A stretch of 64,000 nucleotides of DNA from Citrobacter amalonaticus (GTDB lineage: Bacteria > Pseudomonadota > Gammaproteobacteria > Enterobacterales > Enterobacteriaceae), in contig NZ_CP014015.2 in assembly GCF_001559075.2 (NCBI RefSeq), forward strand, positions 2,542,001-2,606,000, given 5' to 3'. This document shows, in pieces, positions 1 through 8,915 of this stretch. A model generated the notes under the pieces. It had not been told where the DNA came from and ran no database searches. It saw nothing but the letters and a program-made list of their open reading frames with translations. Both the position numbers and the translations under genes were made by a program. Positions within the stretch are counted from its first letter, which is position 1. Every line of letters starts with the position of its first letter.

Positions 1-799
1 TTCGATCGCCAATCGCCGCCAGCGTATCTTCGACAAAGCCTGACTCGTTCAGAGTATCGCTGTGCAGCGCCACCTGAATGTCCATCTCATCGGCCACGGT
101 TAGCGCACAGTCGATAGCCGCAGGCGTCGCGCCCCAGTCTTCGTGGATTTTCAGGCCAATGGCACCGGCGGCAACCTGTTCGCGCAGGGCATCGGGGTGG
201 GAGCCATTGCCTTTACCCAGCAGGCCGATATTGACGGGCAGCGTATCCGCCGCCTGTAGCATCCGGGCGATGTACCACGGTCCCGGCGTGCAGGTGGTAG
301 CGTTGGTGCCGGCAGCCGGTCCGGTGCCGCCGCCAATCATTGTCGTCACGCCGGAGACCAGCGCCTCTTCCGCCTGTTGCGGACAGATCCAGTGAATATG
401 AGTATCCACGCCGCCAGCAGTGACGATCTTGCCTTCACCGGCGATCGCTTCGGTGGCGACGCCGATCGGGATCGTCACGTCCGGCTGAATATCCGGATTC
501 CCGGCTTTGCCAATGGCGAAGATCCTGCCGTCTTTAATGCCGATGTCCGCTTTGACGATCCCCCAGTGATCGACGATCAGCGCGTTGGTGATTACCAGAT
601 CCACGCATTCCTGAGACGGCATCTGTCCCTGGCCCATGCCATCGCGGATCACTTTGCCGCCGCCGAATTTCACCTCTTCGCCATAGGTCGTGAAGTCGTG
701 TTCCACTTCGATCCACAGATCCGTGTCCGCCAGACGCACTTTATCGCCGGTGGTCGGGCCGAACATGTCGGCGTAAGCCTGCCGGGAAATCTCAGCCAT
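1..799 (-). CDS. ureC: Urease alpha (catalytic) subunit UreC, C-terminal part outside window
   Basis: Catalytic subunit of the nickel urease, which hydrolyses urea to ammonia and carbamate in the cytoplasm. The first 266 codons are present and the gene runs off the left edge. Known nickel-site residues of the family are visible at the expected numbers: His134 and His136 (HIH), Lys217 (the lysine carbamylated in the family) with His219 in KIHEDWG, and His246. The rest (His272, Asp360, active-site flap His320) lies outside. The ATG overlaps the end of ureB by 8 bases, as expected for a translationally coupled ureDABC operon. The accessory genes ureEFG should follow to the left. Identity is secure from N-terminal sequence and operon order. 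Confidence 0.97.
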   Translation of the reverse strand, partial: MAEISRQAYADMFGPTTGDKVRLADTDLWIEVEHDFTTYGEEVKFGGGKVIRDGMGQGQMPSQECVDLVITNALIVDHWGIVKADIGIKDGRIFAIGKAGNPDIQPDVTIPIGVATEAIAGEGKIVTAGGVDTHIHWICPQQAEEALVSGVTTMIGGGTGPAAGTNATTCTPGPWYIARMLQAADTLPVNIGLLGKGNGSHPDALREQVAAGAIGLKIHEDWGATPAAIDCALTVADEMDIQVALHSDTLNESGFVEDTLAAIGDR

Positions 800-1112
800 G
801 CTTCACCTCCAGCGCACCCATGACGTCGCCGCGAAAGCCAAAAATACGCTGTGCGCCCGCCACGCGAACCAGTTCGACTTCTCGCTTTTGGCCCGGTTCA
901 AAACGTACCGCGGTGCCCGCCGGAATATTCAGCCGAAAACCCCGCGCAGATTCGCGGGAAAAGCGGAGCGCCGGGTTGACCTCGTAAAAGTGGTAGTGCG
1001 ACCCCACCTGAATGGGGCGATCGCCATGGTTTTCCACCACGATCGTGCGCGTTTCGCGCCCTGCATTGATCGCAATGTTTCCCGCTGCGATCCGGTACTC
1101 ACCTGGAATCAT
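792..1112 (-). CDS. ureB: Urease beta subunit UreB
   Basis: Small structural subunit of urease, 106 residues, the usual length in enterobacteria with three separate structural subunits. It starts MIPGEYRI and carries the family-typical segments [10 protein letters not shown] and RFEPGQ. It lies 9 bases after ureA and overlaps ureC by 8 bases, so the three subunits are probably made in a fixed ratio from one mRNA. It contributes to the (alpha beta gamma)3 holoenzyme and has no catalytic residue of its own. Confidence 0.97.
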   Translation of the reverse strand: MIPGEYRIAAGNIAINAGRETRTIVVENHGDRPIQVGSHYHFYEVNPALRFSRESARGFRLNIPAGTAVRFEPGQKREVELVRVAGAQRIFGFRGDVMGALEVKHG

Positions 1113-1121
1113 AGGGTCTCC

Positions 1122-1424
1122 TTAGACGATCGGACTGTGGACGGTGACCAGCTTCGAACCGTCCGGAAAAGTCGCTTCCACCTGGATGTCCGGGATCATT
1201 TCCGGAACGCCTTCCATCACCTGCTCACGGTTCAGAACGTGGCGGCCCTCTTCCATCAGCGAGGCAACGCTTTTACCGTCGCGCGCGCCTTCCATGATAA
1301 AGGCGCTGATGAGCGCCACGGATTCCGGATAGTTCAGTTTCAGGCCACGCGCCAGTCGGCGTTCTGCGACCAGCGCGGCGGTAAAGAGCAACAGTTTGTC
1401 TTTTTCTCTGGGGGTCAGTTCCAT
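1122..1424 (-). CDS. ureA: Urease gamma subunit UreA
   Basis: Smallest urease structural subunit, 100 residues, the standard length. It begins [20 protein letters not shown] and carries the family segment [11 protein letters not shown]. It is the second gene of the operon, 9 bases after ureD, and is followed closely by ureB and ureC. Nothing unusual is seen; all residues of the compact fold appear present. Confidence 0.97.
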   Translation of the reverse strand: MELTPREKDKLLLFTAALVAERRLARGLKLNYPESVALISAFIMEGARDGKSVASLMEEGRHVLNREQVMEGVPEMIPDIQVEATFPDGSKLVTVHSPIV

Positions 1425-1433
1425 AAGCGTCTC

Positions 1434-2297
1434 TCAGGTTTGCCAGATGCGCGGCAGGTGCGGTGGCTTTTGGGTTAACAGCGGGCGTAAAAACTGCCAG
1501 ATGTCGCGCATGACGCGCTGAATAATCAGGTTGTCGTCAGCCAGAAAACGAACCGTCAGCAGTGAGTCGACGAGCGTTGCCCCGGCGTAATCACCGAGCG
1601 GAGCCAGACGTTCCCGCACACCGTCGAGCATCTGTTCCGTGGCCGGATAGCAGAGCAGGGTGCCGCACCATGGCTGGCTGGCGATGGCTGAGAGATCCCC
1701 ATCCCTCAGCGTCAGGCGTTCAATGAGCAGCGGCTGCCCCTCGCGCCAGATCTCCAGACGGTTATGCAGCGTGCCGTGGCTGAACATCTCTTGCATGACC
1801 GGTCGCCCGAGGCAGAGCAGATCCCAGCCCAGCAGGCGGCTTTCCGCGGTGAGATGAAATACGGAGCGGAGGCTGGCGTTAGCGCCGGGGAACAGGATCG
1901 TATCCTGCGGCAGCCATTCCAGCGTCGCGTTTGGGGCCAGCGTGAACGTCTGATGCAGGCGCGCCTGCGGGCCTGCGCTACGATAAAACTTACCCGCGCC
2001 GGGCATGGTGATTAATACGTGACTGTTTTCGTCCAGCGTGACGGAAATTTGAAGCTCATCGCCGCCGACAATTCCACCGGGCGGATGGAGTAAATAGAGG
2101 TGGCAAACATCGTCTTGCGGATAAAACGGCCGTTGAACCGTCAGGGGACCGACGTGGCGTGCGCGGGTGAGCACCGTTTTGTGCGCGGTATGGCTAAACC
2201 GCAGGTCGAGTTCGGCCTGCCAGCCCCGTGTCGGTGTCTTGTGCGCAACGGTTTCCAGAGCGTTTCCCTTCTCAGCGTGAGGGTGTTTGCATAGCAA
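1434..2297 (-). CDS. ureD: Urease accessory protein UreD
   Basis: UreD (UreH) binds apo-urease and forms the scaffold for UreF and UreG during nickel insertion. Conserved segments include HVGPLTVQRPFYP, HPPGGIVGGD and TMPGAGKFYRS. First gene of the operon in the Klebsiella order D-A-B-C. The start is uncertain. The longest frame begins with TTG at 2297, and the nearby ATG at 2294-2292 is out of frame. A strong purine-rich sequence (GAGAAGGGA) sits about 7 bases before an in-frame CTG at 2258, which would give a 274-residue protein. Homology begins only at RGWQAELDLRF, so both starts are compatible. Low translation of UreD is known in related species. Confidence 0.93.
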   Translation of the reverse strand: MLCKHPHAEKGNALETVAHKTPTRGWQAELDLRFSHTAHKTVLTRARHVGPLTVQRPFYPQDDVCHLYLLHPPGGIVGGDELQISVTLDENSHVLITMPGAGKFYRSAGPQARLHQTFTLAPNATLEWLPQDTILFPGANASLRSVFHLTAESRLLGWDLLCLGRPVMQEMFSHGTLHNRLEIWREGQPLLIERLTLRDGDLSAIASQPWCGTLLCYPATEQMLDGVRERLAPLGDYAGATLVDSLLTVRFLADDNLIIQRVMRDIWQFLRPLLTQKPPHLPRIWQT

Positions 2298-2346
2298 AAA
2301 GTATGCCTCAGCGCGGCGGGAAAACGGTCATATGAGACGCTTATGG

Positions 2347-2374
2347 AAAAAAGGGGCGACAGCCCTGCCGCCCC
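2347..2374 (-). terminator. Rho-independent terminator of the ttd operon
   Basis: Read on the minus strand: a GC-rich stem GGGGCG/CGCCCC enclosing an inner CAG/CTG pairing, followed directly by six T. It lies 8 bases beyond the ttdT stop codon. It separates the tartrate operon from the urease operon on the same strand, so ureD needs its own promoter in 2298-2346. Confidence 0.85.
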
Positions 2375-2381
2375 AACGGGG

Positions 2382-3845
2382 TTAAAGCAAAACGAGAGGC
2401 ATCCAGATAAGCCCGGTCGCCAGCAGCAGCACCAGGAAAATCAGGCCGAAAATTGCCCCCAGCCGCCAGTAATCGACGGTCGGCAGATAACCGCTGCCAT
2501 AGTAGATAGGGCTTGGTCCGGTCGCATACGGGGTGAGAATGCTGCCCAGACCAATAGCCGCACCGACCATCAGGCAGAATACCGGTAATGGAATTTCCGG
2601 CATCGCCAGCGCGGCAGCGATCATCATCGGTGCCAGCGCGGAAGTGTAGGCCGTTGCGCTGGCAAAAAAGTAACGCAACAGCCAGAACACCACGATCAGC
2701 GCGATCATCACCATCACCGGTGAGTAGCCGCTCAATCCGCTGGCCAGCAGCTTGCCAAACCAGGTGATAAAGCCAGTGTTGTTCAGTCCGGTTGCGAGGG
2801 TGATAAGCGAGGCCAGCCAGAAGAAGACGTTCCACGCCGATTTATTACTGACGATGTCATCCCAGGAGATGATGCGCAGCACCAGCATCAGGGCGACGAC
2901 GCTGTAACCGACCATGGCGGCGTCGATGTAGTCCCCACCGAAGATCCACAACACCAGGGCGCCTACCATCAGCACCAGCATCTTTTTCTCACGCGAGCAG
3001 AGCGGTCCCATCTCTTTGAGTTCCGATTCCGCCCAGCGTGGCACCTGATCGCCCGACTTCAGCACGGGCGGATACAGCACATAGGCGAGCCACGGCACCA
3101 ACAGAACCAGCAAAATGCTCAGCGGCAGCATGCCTAAGAACCAGTCGCCCCAGCTCAGCGCCGTATGGGATGCGGTCTTCATCAGGCCAATCAGCAGCAG
3201 GTTCGGCGCCATTGCCGTCAGGAAAATGGCGCTGGTCACGCAGTCGGCGGTGATCCCCATCCACATAATGTAAGAACCAATGGAACGGGCGCTGGGATCG
3301 TTGGGTTTTGAGTTATAGAGCGGTGGTAGATTGCGGATAATTGGGTAGATGATCCCTGCGCCGCGTGCGGAGTTAGATGGTGTAACGGGAGCGAGAATCA
3401 GCTCGGAGAACATCACCGCATAGCCGAGAAACAGCGTGCGGTGCCCCATTTTTTTCACCAGCATCAGCGCGATACGCCGACCGAGGCCGGTTTTTTCATA
3501 GCCGGTGCCAAACATAAAAGCGGCGAAAATCAGCCAGATCACCGAGTTAGAAAAACCAGAAACCGCCCACGAGAGCGCTTTGGAGGTAAATTTGAATCCG
3601 TCCTGGGCGAGTTGTTCGGGGCTGAACAGCAACCACGGCGAGAGAACCGCGATAATCGATATCCCAATCATCGCCACGACTGCGCCGGGTACCGGTTCCA
3701 GAATGAGTCCCACGATGACGCCGGTAAAGACCGCAAAGTAGAGCCAGGTGTGGCTCTCAAGACCGGTGGGGACGGGCAAAACAGCAATAATGGCGATGAC
3801 CACCAGCGGAGCCAGATATCGCCACCAACCAGATAAAGGTGCCAT
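2382..3845 (-). CDS. ttdT: L-tartrate/succinate antiporter TtdT
   Basis: Inner-membrane antiporter of the DASS/CitT family that imports L-tartrate in exchange for succinate during anaerobic tartrate fermentation. 487 residues, the same length as E. coli TtdT and nearly identical over long stretches as recalled. Family landmarks include VTPSNSARG in the first half and LTPYATGPSPIYYGSGY in the second, with roughly a dozen hydrophobic segments. It lies 48 bases after ttdB and ends at a strong terminator, so it is the last gene of ttdABT. Succinate formed from tartrate via oxaloacetate and fumarate would be the counter-substrate. Confidence 0.96.
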   Translation of the reverse strand: MAPLSGWWRYLAPLVVIAIIAVLPVPTGLESHTWLYFAVFTGVIVGLILEPVPGAVVAMIGISIIAVLSPWLLFSPEQLAQDGFKFTSKALSWAVSGFSNSVIWLIFAAFMFGTGYEKTGLGRRIALMLVKKMGHRTLFLGYAVMFSELILAPVTPSNSARGAGIIYPIIRNLPPLYNSKPNDPSARSIGSYIMWMGITADCVTSAIFLTAMAPNLLLIGLMKTASHTALSWGDWFLGMLPLSILLVLLVPWLAYVLYPPVLKSGDQVPRWAESELKEMGPLCSREKKMLVLMVGALVLWIFGGDYIDAAMVGYSVVALMLVLRIISWDDIVSNKSAWNVFFWLASLITLATGLNNTGFITWFGKLLASGLSGYSPVMVMIALIVVFWLLRYFFASATAYTSALAPMMIAAALAMPEIPLPVFCLMVGAAIGLGSILTPYATGPSPIYYGSGYLPTVDYWRLGAIFGLIFLVLLLATGLIWMPLVLL

Positions 3846-3893
3846 TGTCGTATCCCTGCGAAAGAGGGAGAGGCACAGGCCTCTCCGGAAGGG

Positions 3894-4499
3894 TTATTTG
3901 ATGTAATGCACGTGTTCGCAGATTTCGTCGACGATGGGACCGCGACGTTCGGCGAACTGTTTTTTGTTTTCGGCAATCAGGTTGTTGCCGTGGGTGTCGA
4001 TAGAGACAATCAGCGGACCGAACTCTTTCACCCGGCAAACCCACAGCGATTCCGGCATACCGAGCTCCATCCAGTGCACTTCTTCGATCTCTTCCACCTG
4101 AGTGGCTGCCAGCACCGCACAGCCTGCCGGGAAGATCACGTGCAGCGCCTTGAATTTCTGGCAACCTTCTTCCGTTAACGGCCCCATGCCGCCTTTACCC
4201 ACCACCAGTTTGACGCCCGTTTGCTCAATGAACTCTTTTTCAAAGGCTTCCATACGCATGCTGGTGGTCGGGCCGACGGAGACCATCTCCCATTTTTCAC
4301 CGTTCTTACGCACGATCGGTCCGGCATGGAAAATCGCTTTGCCGTTGAGGTCGTAGGGGATCGGGCGCTTCAGTTCGATCAGGCGGCGGTGGCAGACGTC
4401 GCGGCAGGTCACCAGCGTTCCGGTCAGATAGATCACATCGCCAACGCGGATGTCTTCCAGGTCTTCGGCTTTGATCGGGGTTGTGAGGATCTTTTTCAT
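3894..4499 (-). CDS. ttdB: L(+)-tartrate dehydratase beta subunit TtdB
   Basis: Beta subunit (201 residues) of the oxygen-sensitive iron-sulfur L-tartrate dehydratase, which converts L-tartrate to oxaloacetate. It corresponds to the C-terminal half of class I fumarases; [12 protein letters not shown] (TCRDVCHRR), GPTTSMRM and GKGGMG segments are visible. The start ATG overlaps the ttdA stop by four bases (ATGA), indicating translational coupling of the two subunits of the heterotetramer. Length equals that of E. coli TtdB. Confidence 0.96.
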   Translation of the reverse strand: MKKILTTPIKAEDLEDIRVGDVIYLTGTLVTCRDVCHRRLIELKRPIPYDLNGKAIFHAGPIVRKNGEKWEMVSVGPTTSMRMEAFEKEFIEQTGVKLVVGKGGMGPLTEEGCQKFKALHVIFPAGCAVLAATQVEEIEEVHWMELGMPESLWVCRVKEFGPLIVSIDTHGNNLIAENKKQFAERRGPIVDEICEHVHYIK

Positions 4500-5407
4500 A
4501 ACGCGCTCCGGGTGTGAGACAGGTTTTCGAAGGAGAGGTCAGAATGGACCAGCAGCGTACCGCGACGGTGCGCCCAGCAGCCGGTGGAGACGGCGACGCC
4601 AATGGTTGACGGGTGACGCGCGGCGGATTCGATATGCACGCCCATCACGGAACTGTTGCCAGTCAGTCCCTGCGGACCAATGCCCAGCCGGTTCAGCCCC
4701 TCTTCCAGACGCAGTTCGAGCTCTGCCGCTTTGGGATTCGGGTGGCGGGTGCCGATCGGACGCAGCACTGCTTTACGCGACAGCACGGCGGCGGTTTCAA
4801 CGGAGGTGGCGATCCCTACGCCGACCAGCACCGGCGGGCAAGCGTTGACGGCAAGCGTCGAGATGTTTTCAAAGACGAATTTCACAACGCCTTCGTAGCC
4901 TTCGGAAGGCATCAGCACTTTGGATCGCCCCGGCAACGTGCAGCCGCCACCGGCCATGTAGACTTCAATTTCCGCGTCTTCGCCATCAGGGATGATGTCC
5001 CACGTCACCCACGGTACGCCGCTACCGGTGTTTTTACCGGTATTCACTTCGTCAAAAATTTCTACCGCATTGTGACGCAGCGGCGCTTTCACCGTGGCGT
5101 CTTCCACCGCTTGCTTGAGAATGCTTTGCAACTCACCCAACAGCGGGAAACGGGAACCTACCTTCACGAAGAACATGATCTCACCGGTGTCCTGGCAGGC
5201 CGGACGGTTAAGATCGATAGCCTTCTGCATGTTGTCGAACATTGTGTGGTAGATGATTTGCCCCATCTTTGAGGTTTCGGCATCCCGTAGCTGTTTTAAT
5301 TTGTCCACCACATCGTCGGGCATGCGCGTGGAAATCATGGCGGTAAAATTGGCGACTATTTCCGTCAGCGTATTAACCGCATTTTGATTATTTTGATTGC
5401 TCATCAT
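4496..5407 (-). CDS. ttdA: L(+)-tartrate dehydratase alpha subunit TtdA
   Basis: Alpha subunit (303 residues) of L-tartrate dehydratase, homologous to the N-terminal half of class I fumarases and carrying the [4Fe-4S] cluster. The three cysteines expected to hold the cluster are present: Cys71 (RPACQDTGE), Cys190 (VNACPP) and Cys277 ([10 protein letters not shown]). First gene of ttdABT. It diverges from ttdR with 211 bases between the two starts; in E. coli TtdR activates this operon anaerobically in the presence of tartrate. The start MMSNQ matches the E. coli protein in position. Confidence 0.97.
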   Translation of the reverse strand: MMSNQNNQNAVNTLTEIVANFTAMISTRMPDDVVDKLKQLRDAETSKMGQIIYHTMFDNMQKAIDLNRPACQDTGEIMFFVKVGSRFPLLGELQSILKQAVEDATVKAPLRHNAVEIFDEVNTGKNTGSGVPWVTWDIIPDGEDAEIEVYMAGGGCTLPGRSKVLMPSEGYEGVVKFVFENISTLAVNACPPVLVGVGIATSVETAAVLSRKAVLRPIGTRHPNPKAAELELRLEEGLNRLGIGPQGLTGNSSVMGVHIESAARHPSTIGVAVSTGCWAHRRGTLLVHSDLSFENLSHTRSAL

Positions 5408-5618
5408 GTCAACTCCAGTTCTTTTATTTGTCTGGAAATAAATTCTCCCTCACAAACTACCACTGAATGTGTGGTTTTATATTATTTGCCACTGTGTATA
5501 TGCAATTAACAGTTCGTGAATGATGCTGAAGAAAGATGATGAAAATTGAGCAAGGGCAGAGATTAACCTGAGATTGCGAATTACACTTCAGGTATCAATT
5601 TCATGGATAACCCGAAAA
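5408..5618. promoter_or_regulatory. Divergent ttdA / ttdR control region
   Basis: AT-rich 211-base region between the divergent starts of ttdA and ttdR. It must hold both promoters and the TtdR operator by analogy with other LysR-regulated divergent pairs. I could not pick out an unambiguous T-N11-A operator, CRP site or FNR site, so only the general role is claimed. Confidence 0.55.
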
Positions 5619-6551
5619 ATGCTCAAAAACTGGCCCTTAGCCAAAGACCTTCAGGTGCTGGTGGAAATCGTCCATACGGGCAGCTTTAGCGCCGCGGCAT
5701 GTGCCCTCGGACAAACGCCGGCCTTTGTGACAAAGCGGATCCAGATTCTGGAAACCACGCTTGCCACCACGCTGCTTAACCGCTCGGCGCGCGGCGTGGC
5801 GCTGACGGAAAGTGGTCAGCGCTGTTACGAACAGGCGCTGGTGATCCTGACGCAATATCAGCGTCTGATTGACGACGTGACGCAAATCAAAACGCGCCCG
5901 GAAGGGATGATTCGTATTGGTTGTAGCTTCGGATTTGGCCGCAGTCATATTGCGCCCGCGATTACCGAACTGATGCGCAATTATCCTGAGTTACAGGTCC
6001 ATTTTGAACTCTTCGATCGGCAAATTGATTTGGTTCAGGATAATATCGATCTCGATATTCGTATTAACGATGAGATCCCGGATTATTATATTGCGCATTT
6101 GTTAACAAAGAATAAAAGAATATTGTGTGCCTCCCCAGGATATTTACAAAAATATCCTGAACCCAAAACCTTGCAGGAATTAAGTCACCACGATTGTCTG
6201 GTGACAAAAGAGCGTGATATGACGCACGGAATATGGGAACTGGGAAATGGCACGACGAAAAAATCGGTCAAAGTGAGCGGGCATCTCTCTTCCAACAGTG
6301 GCGAAGTTGTTCTGCAATGGGCGCTGGAAGGCAAAGGCATCATGCTGCGTTCAGAGTGGGATGTGCAGCCGTTTCTGGCAAGCGGCAAACTGGTACGAGT
6401 GTTGCCGGAATATGCGCAGAGCGCCAACATCTGGGCGGTCTATCAGGAACCACTGTACCGCAGCGTGAAGCTCAGAGTCTGCGTGGAGTTTCTGGCGGCA
6501 TGGTGCCAGCAGCGCTTAGGCAAGCCGGACGAAGGCTATCAGGTGCTGTAG
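5619..6551 (+). CDS. ttdR: LysR-type activator of the tartrate operon TtdR (Dan)
   Basis: LysR-family transcription factor, 310 residues from the ATG at 5619. Upstream in-frame codons exist from 5574, but the E. coli protein begins at the equivalent of [18 protein letters not shown]-terminal winged helix-turn-helix about residues 5-64 ([20 protein letters not shown]), then a co-inducer domain with the segment [15 protein letters not shown]. In E. coli this protein activates ttdABT and also acts as the DNA-binding nucleoid protein Dan under anaerobiosis. Divergent placement next to ttdA supports the call. Confidence 0.95.
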   Translation: MLKNWPLAKDLQVLVEIVHTGSFSAAACALGQTPAFVTKRIQILETTLATTLLNRSARGVALTESGQRCYEQALVILTQYQRLIDDVTQIKTRPEGMIRIGCSFGFGRSHIAPAITELMRNYPELQVHFELFDRQIDLVQDNIDLDIRINDEIPDYYIAHLLTKNKRILCASPGYLQKYPEPKTLQELSHHDCLVTKERDMTHGIWELGNGTTKKSVKVSGHLSSNSGEVVLQWALEGKGIMLRSEWDVQPFLASGKLVRVLPEYAQSANIWAVYQEPLYRSVKLRVCVEFLAAWCQQRLGKPDEGYQVL

Positions 6552-6583
6552 GCCGGGCTGGACAACGCCATTTCCGGCCAGCG

Positions 6584-7201
6584 TTACTCGGGATCTTTCT
6601 CGCGTCTTTTGCGCAGTTTGGTCCAGATTTTCGTCTCCTGGCGGCGCCACAGGCGCTGGATGTTGTCATGATGGCGCAGCAAAATCAGGCACGACAGCAT
6701 GGAGACCGGGAAAGTGAACTGCGGTTTGAACCACCAGACATAGAACGGGGCAATCAGCGCGCTGACGATCGCCCCCAGCGATGAATAACCACTCAACAGG
6801 ACGGTGAGCAACCAGGTGCCCGCCATCACGCCGGTGAGATCCCAACCGATAGGCGCGATAGCGCCAAAGGCTGTCGCCACGCCTTTCCCACCTTTGAAGC
6901 CGAAAAAGACTGGCCAGATATGCCCCAGACAGGCGGCGATGGCGATAAGACCCAGCCAGAACGGGCTAACGCCCAGCGCATACGCGCCCCAGACGGGCAA
7001 CATCCCTTTCAGGACGTCGAAAATCAGGACCGCTGCGGCTGCTCCCTTGCCACCGATTCGTAACACATTGGTCGCGCCAGGGTTGCCGGAGCCGCTGCTA
7101 CGCGGGTCGGGCAAGCCAGCAATGCGGCAGACCAGAATGGCACTGGAAATGGAGCCGCAGAGGTACGCGAAGAGGATCATTCCAGGCGCGATTGCACTCA
7201 T
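6584..7201 (-). CDS. plsY: Acyl-phosphate:glycerol-3-phosphate acyltransferase PlsY
   Basis: Integral inner-membrane enzyme that acylates position 1 of glycerol 3-phosphate from acyl-phosphate, the first step of phospholipid synthesis in the PlsX/PlsY route. 205 residues from ATG 7201; an upstream ATG at 7258 would add 19 residues not present in the E. coli protein. The family motifs GSGNPGATN and [11 protein letters not shown], which bind phosphate and glycerol phosphate, are present, along with about five membrane segments. Divergent from folB. plsC, for the second acylation, is also in this window. Confidence 0.95.
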   Translation of the reverse strand: MSAIAPGMILFAYLCGSISSAILVCRIAGLPDPRSSGSGNPGATNVLRIGGKGAAAAVLIFDVLKGMLPVWGAYALGVSPFWLGLIAIAACLGHIWPVFFGFKGGKGVATAFGAIAPIGWDLTGVMAGTWLLTVLLSGYSSLGAIVSALIAPFYVWWFKPQFTFPVSMLSCLILLRHHDNIQRLWRRQETKIWTKLRKRREKDPE

Positions 7202-7307
7202 AAGCTGTTCCGTTTTGAAAATGTCGTGTAAAACGCTACTTCTGTGGATAATACGCATATTTCGCCGGAAGTGGTATCCGGGTTAGCCAAAAAGCAGGCA
7301 GGTCGTG

Positions 7308-7673
7308 ATGGATATTGTATTTATAGAGCAACTTTCGGTAATCACCACTATTGGTGTTTACGACTGGGAACAGACGATCGAACAGAAGCTGGTGTTCGAT
7401 ATCGAAATGGCATGGGATAACCGAAAATCAGCAAAAAGTGACGATGTCGCCGACTGCCTGAGCTACGCGGATATCGCCGAGACGATCGTTAACCACGTCG
7501 AGGGCGGACGTTTTGCGCTGGTGGAGCGCGTTGCCGAAGAGGTGGCCGAACTGCTGCTCACACGCTTTAACTCGCCGTGGGTGCGCATCAAACTCAGTAA
7601 GCCCGGTGCGGTGGCGCGCGCGGCCAATGTGGGCGTAATCATTGAGCGTAGCAATAATCTGAAAGAAAAATAA
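7308..7673 (+). CDS. folB: Dihydroneopterin aldolase FolB
   Basis: Cytosolic aldolase (also epimerase) converting 7,8-dihydroneopterin to 6-hydroxymethyl-dihydropterin and glycolaldehyde in folate synthesis. 121 residues from the ATG at 7308; an adjacent GTG at 7305 would add one residue. Conserved family segments are GVYDWEQ near the N-terminus, SYADIAE in the middle and KLSKPGAV near the C-terminus. Same place between plsY and uppP as in E. coli. Confidence 0.95.
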   Translation: MDIVFIEQLSVITTIGVYDWEQTIEQKLVFDIEMAWDNRKSAKSDDVADCLSYADIAETIVNHVEGGRFALVERVAEEVAELLLTRFNSPWVRIKLSKPGAVARAANVGVIIERSNNLKEK

Positions 7674-7717
7674 TTATCTTCATATTTGTTAAACCAAACG
7701 GATATAAAAGAGTCCTA

Positions 7718-7939
7718 TACCCGTCAGACTTCAGGTTGCATGTGCGTTGGCCGCACTCGTTCACCCCAGTCACTTACTGATGTAAGCTCCTGGGGATTAA
7801 TGAGAGACAGGATGTCTCTCACCGAAAGTCAGCCTGCGGCTGGTCAAATTCGTTCCCGACGAATTTGTCACTCCCATGCTGCGTGACTCAGCCTTCGGCT
7901 TCGCCCCTTCGGGGCCAGCAACTCGAATTATTTAGGGTA
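7718..7939. repeat. Structured interspersed repeat (MITE-like) with 22-base imperfect terminal inverted repeats
   Basis: The 316 bases between folB and uppP are largely filled by an element bounded by TACCC...GGTTGC at 7718-7739 and its imperfect complement GCAACTCG...GGGTA at 7918-7939 (15 of 22 positions pair). Inside is a chain of hairpins: CCCCAG/CTGGGG with nested CTTAC/GTAAG; GAGAGAC/GTCTCTC; CAGCC/GGCTG; AATTCGT/ACGAATT; GCCTTCGGC; GCCCCTTCGGGGC. The ends match, from memory, a family of short interspersed repeats found in many enterobacterial genomes. A short open frame inside (7686-7886) spans the hairpins and looks non-coding. Confidence 0.75.
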
Positions 7940-7989
7940 AAAATCGGGATCTTTTTGTGCTGTAGATTTTTCTATTTAGGGGTTTATTG

Positions 7990-8811
7990 ATGAGCGATAT
8001 GCACTCGCTGCTGATTGCGGCAATTTTGGGTGTGGTCGAAGGATTGACGGAGTTTTTACCTGTTTCCAGCACCGGGCACATGATCATTGTGGGCCATCTG
8101 CTGGGATTTGAGGGTGACACGGCAAAGACGTTTGAAGTGGTGATCCAGTTAGGGTCCATTCTCGCGGTGGTAGTCATGTTCTGGCGGCGCCTGTTTGGCC
8201 TGATCGGCATTCACTTTGGTCGTCCGTTGCAGCGTGAAGGGGAAAGTAAAGGCCGTTTAACGCTGATCCACATTCTGTTGGGGATGATCCCGGCGGTGGT
8301 GCTGGGGCTGGTCTTCCACGATACGATCAAATCGCTGTTTAACCCGGTTAATGTGATGTATGCGCTGGTGGTAGGCGGTTTACTGCTGATCGCCGCAGAG
8401 TGTCTGAAGCCGAAAGAACCACGTGCGCCGGGTCTGGATGACATGACTTACCGTCAGGCGTTCATGATTGGTTGCTTCCAGTGTCTGGCGCTGTGGCCGG
8501 GTTTCTCCCGCTCCGGGGCGACCATTTCCGGCGGGATGCTGATGGGCGTGAGCCGTTATGCGGCGTCTGAATTTTCGTTCCTGCTGGCCGTACCGATGAT
8601 GATGGGCGCCACTGCACTGGATCTCTACAAAAGCTGGTCGTTCCTGACAGCCGCCGATATCCCCATGTTTGCCGTCGGTTTTATTACCGCCTTCGTGGTT
8701 GCACTGGTCGCCATCAAAACCTTCCTGCAGTTGATTAAGCGGATCTCGTTCATTCCGTTCGCGATCTATCGCTTTATCGTCGCCGCGGCGGTTTACGTGG
8801 TGTTTTTCTGA
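7990..8811 (+). CDS. uppP: Undecaprenyl-diphosphatase UppP (BacA)
   Basis: Polytopic inner-membrane phosphatase that recycles undecaprenyl pyrophosphate to the monophosphate carrier used for peptidoglycan and other envelope polymers; overexpression gives bacitracin resistance. 273 residues from ATG 7990, as in E. coli. Catalytic regions [10 protein letters not shown] (about residues 21-30) and [13 protein letters not shown] (about 170-182) are intact. It follows the structured repeat at 7718-7939, which therefore lies in or just before its leader. Confidence 0.96.
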   Translation: MSDMHSLLIAAILGVVEGLTEFLPVSSTGHMIIVGHLLGFEGDTAKTFEVVIQLGSILAVVVMFWRRLFGLIGIHFGRPLQREGESKGRLTLIHILLGMIPAVVLGLVFHDTIKSLFNPVNVMYALVVGGLLLIAAECLKPKEPRAPGLDDMTYRQAFMIGCFQCLALWPGFSRSGATISGGMLMGVSRYAASEFSFLLAVPMMMGATALDLYKSWSFLTAADIPMFAVGFITAFVVALVAIKTFLQLIKRISFIPFAIYRFIVAAAVYVVFF

Positions 8812-8821
8812 CAGACCTCTC

Positions 8822-8909
8822 ATGCCGGATGATGGCGTAAACGCCTTATCCGGCCTACGCGTTGAGAGACTATATCGTAGGCCGGATAGGCGCAGCGCCA
8901 TTCGGCATT
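8822..8909. repeat. BIME: two inverted REP units
   Basis: Two GC-rich palindromic units, 8822-8859 and 8876-8909, both with the CCGGAT/ATCCGGC core and in opposite orientation around a short AT-containing linker. They lie between the convergent ends of uppP and cca, the classic location for BIMEs, which affect mRNA 3' stability and bind gyrase or IHF. Confidence 0.9.
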
Positions 8910-8915
8910 CACACC

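Noticed and set aside
798..1478. 226-codon plus-strand frame over ureB and ureA
   Set aside because: Antisense to two conserved urease subunit genes; His/Arg/Phe-rich shadow translation.
5408..5618. CRP or FNR site in the ttdA-ttdR region
   Set aside because: TGTG-containing stretches exist but none has the paired half-sites at proper spacing.
7686..7886. 66-codon open frame between folB and uppP
   Set aside because: It lies across the hairpins of the interspersed repeat; no ribosome site and no protein-like pattern.
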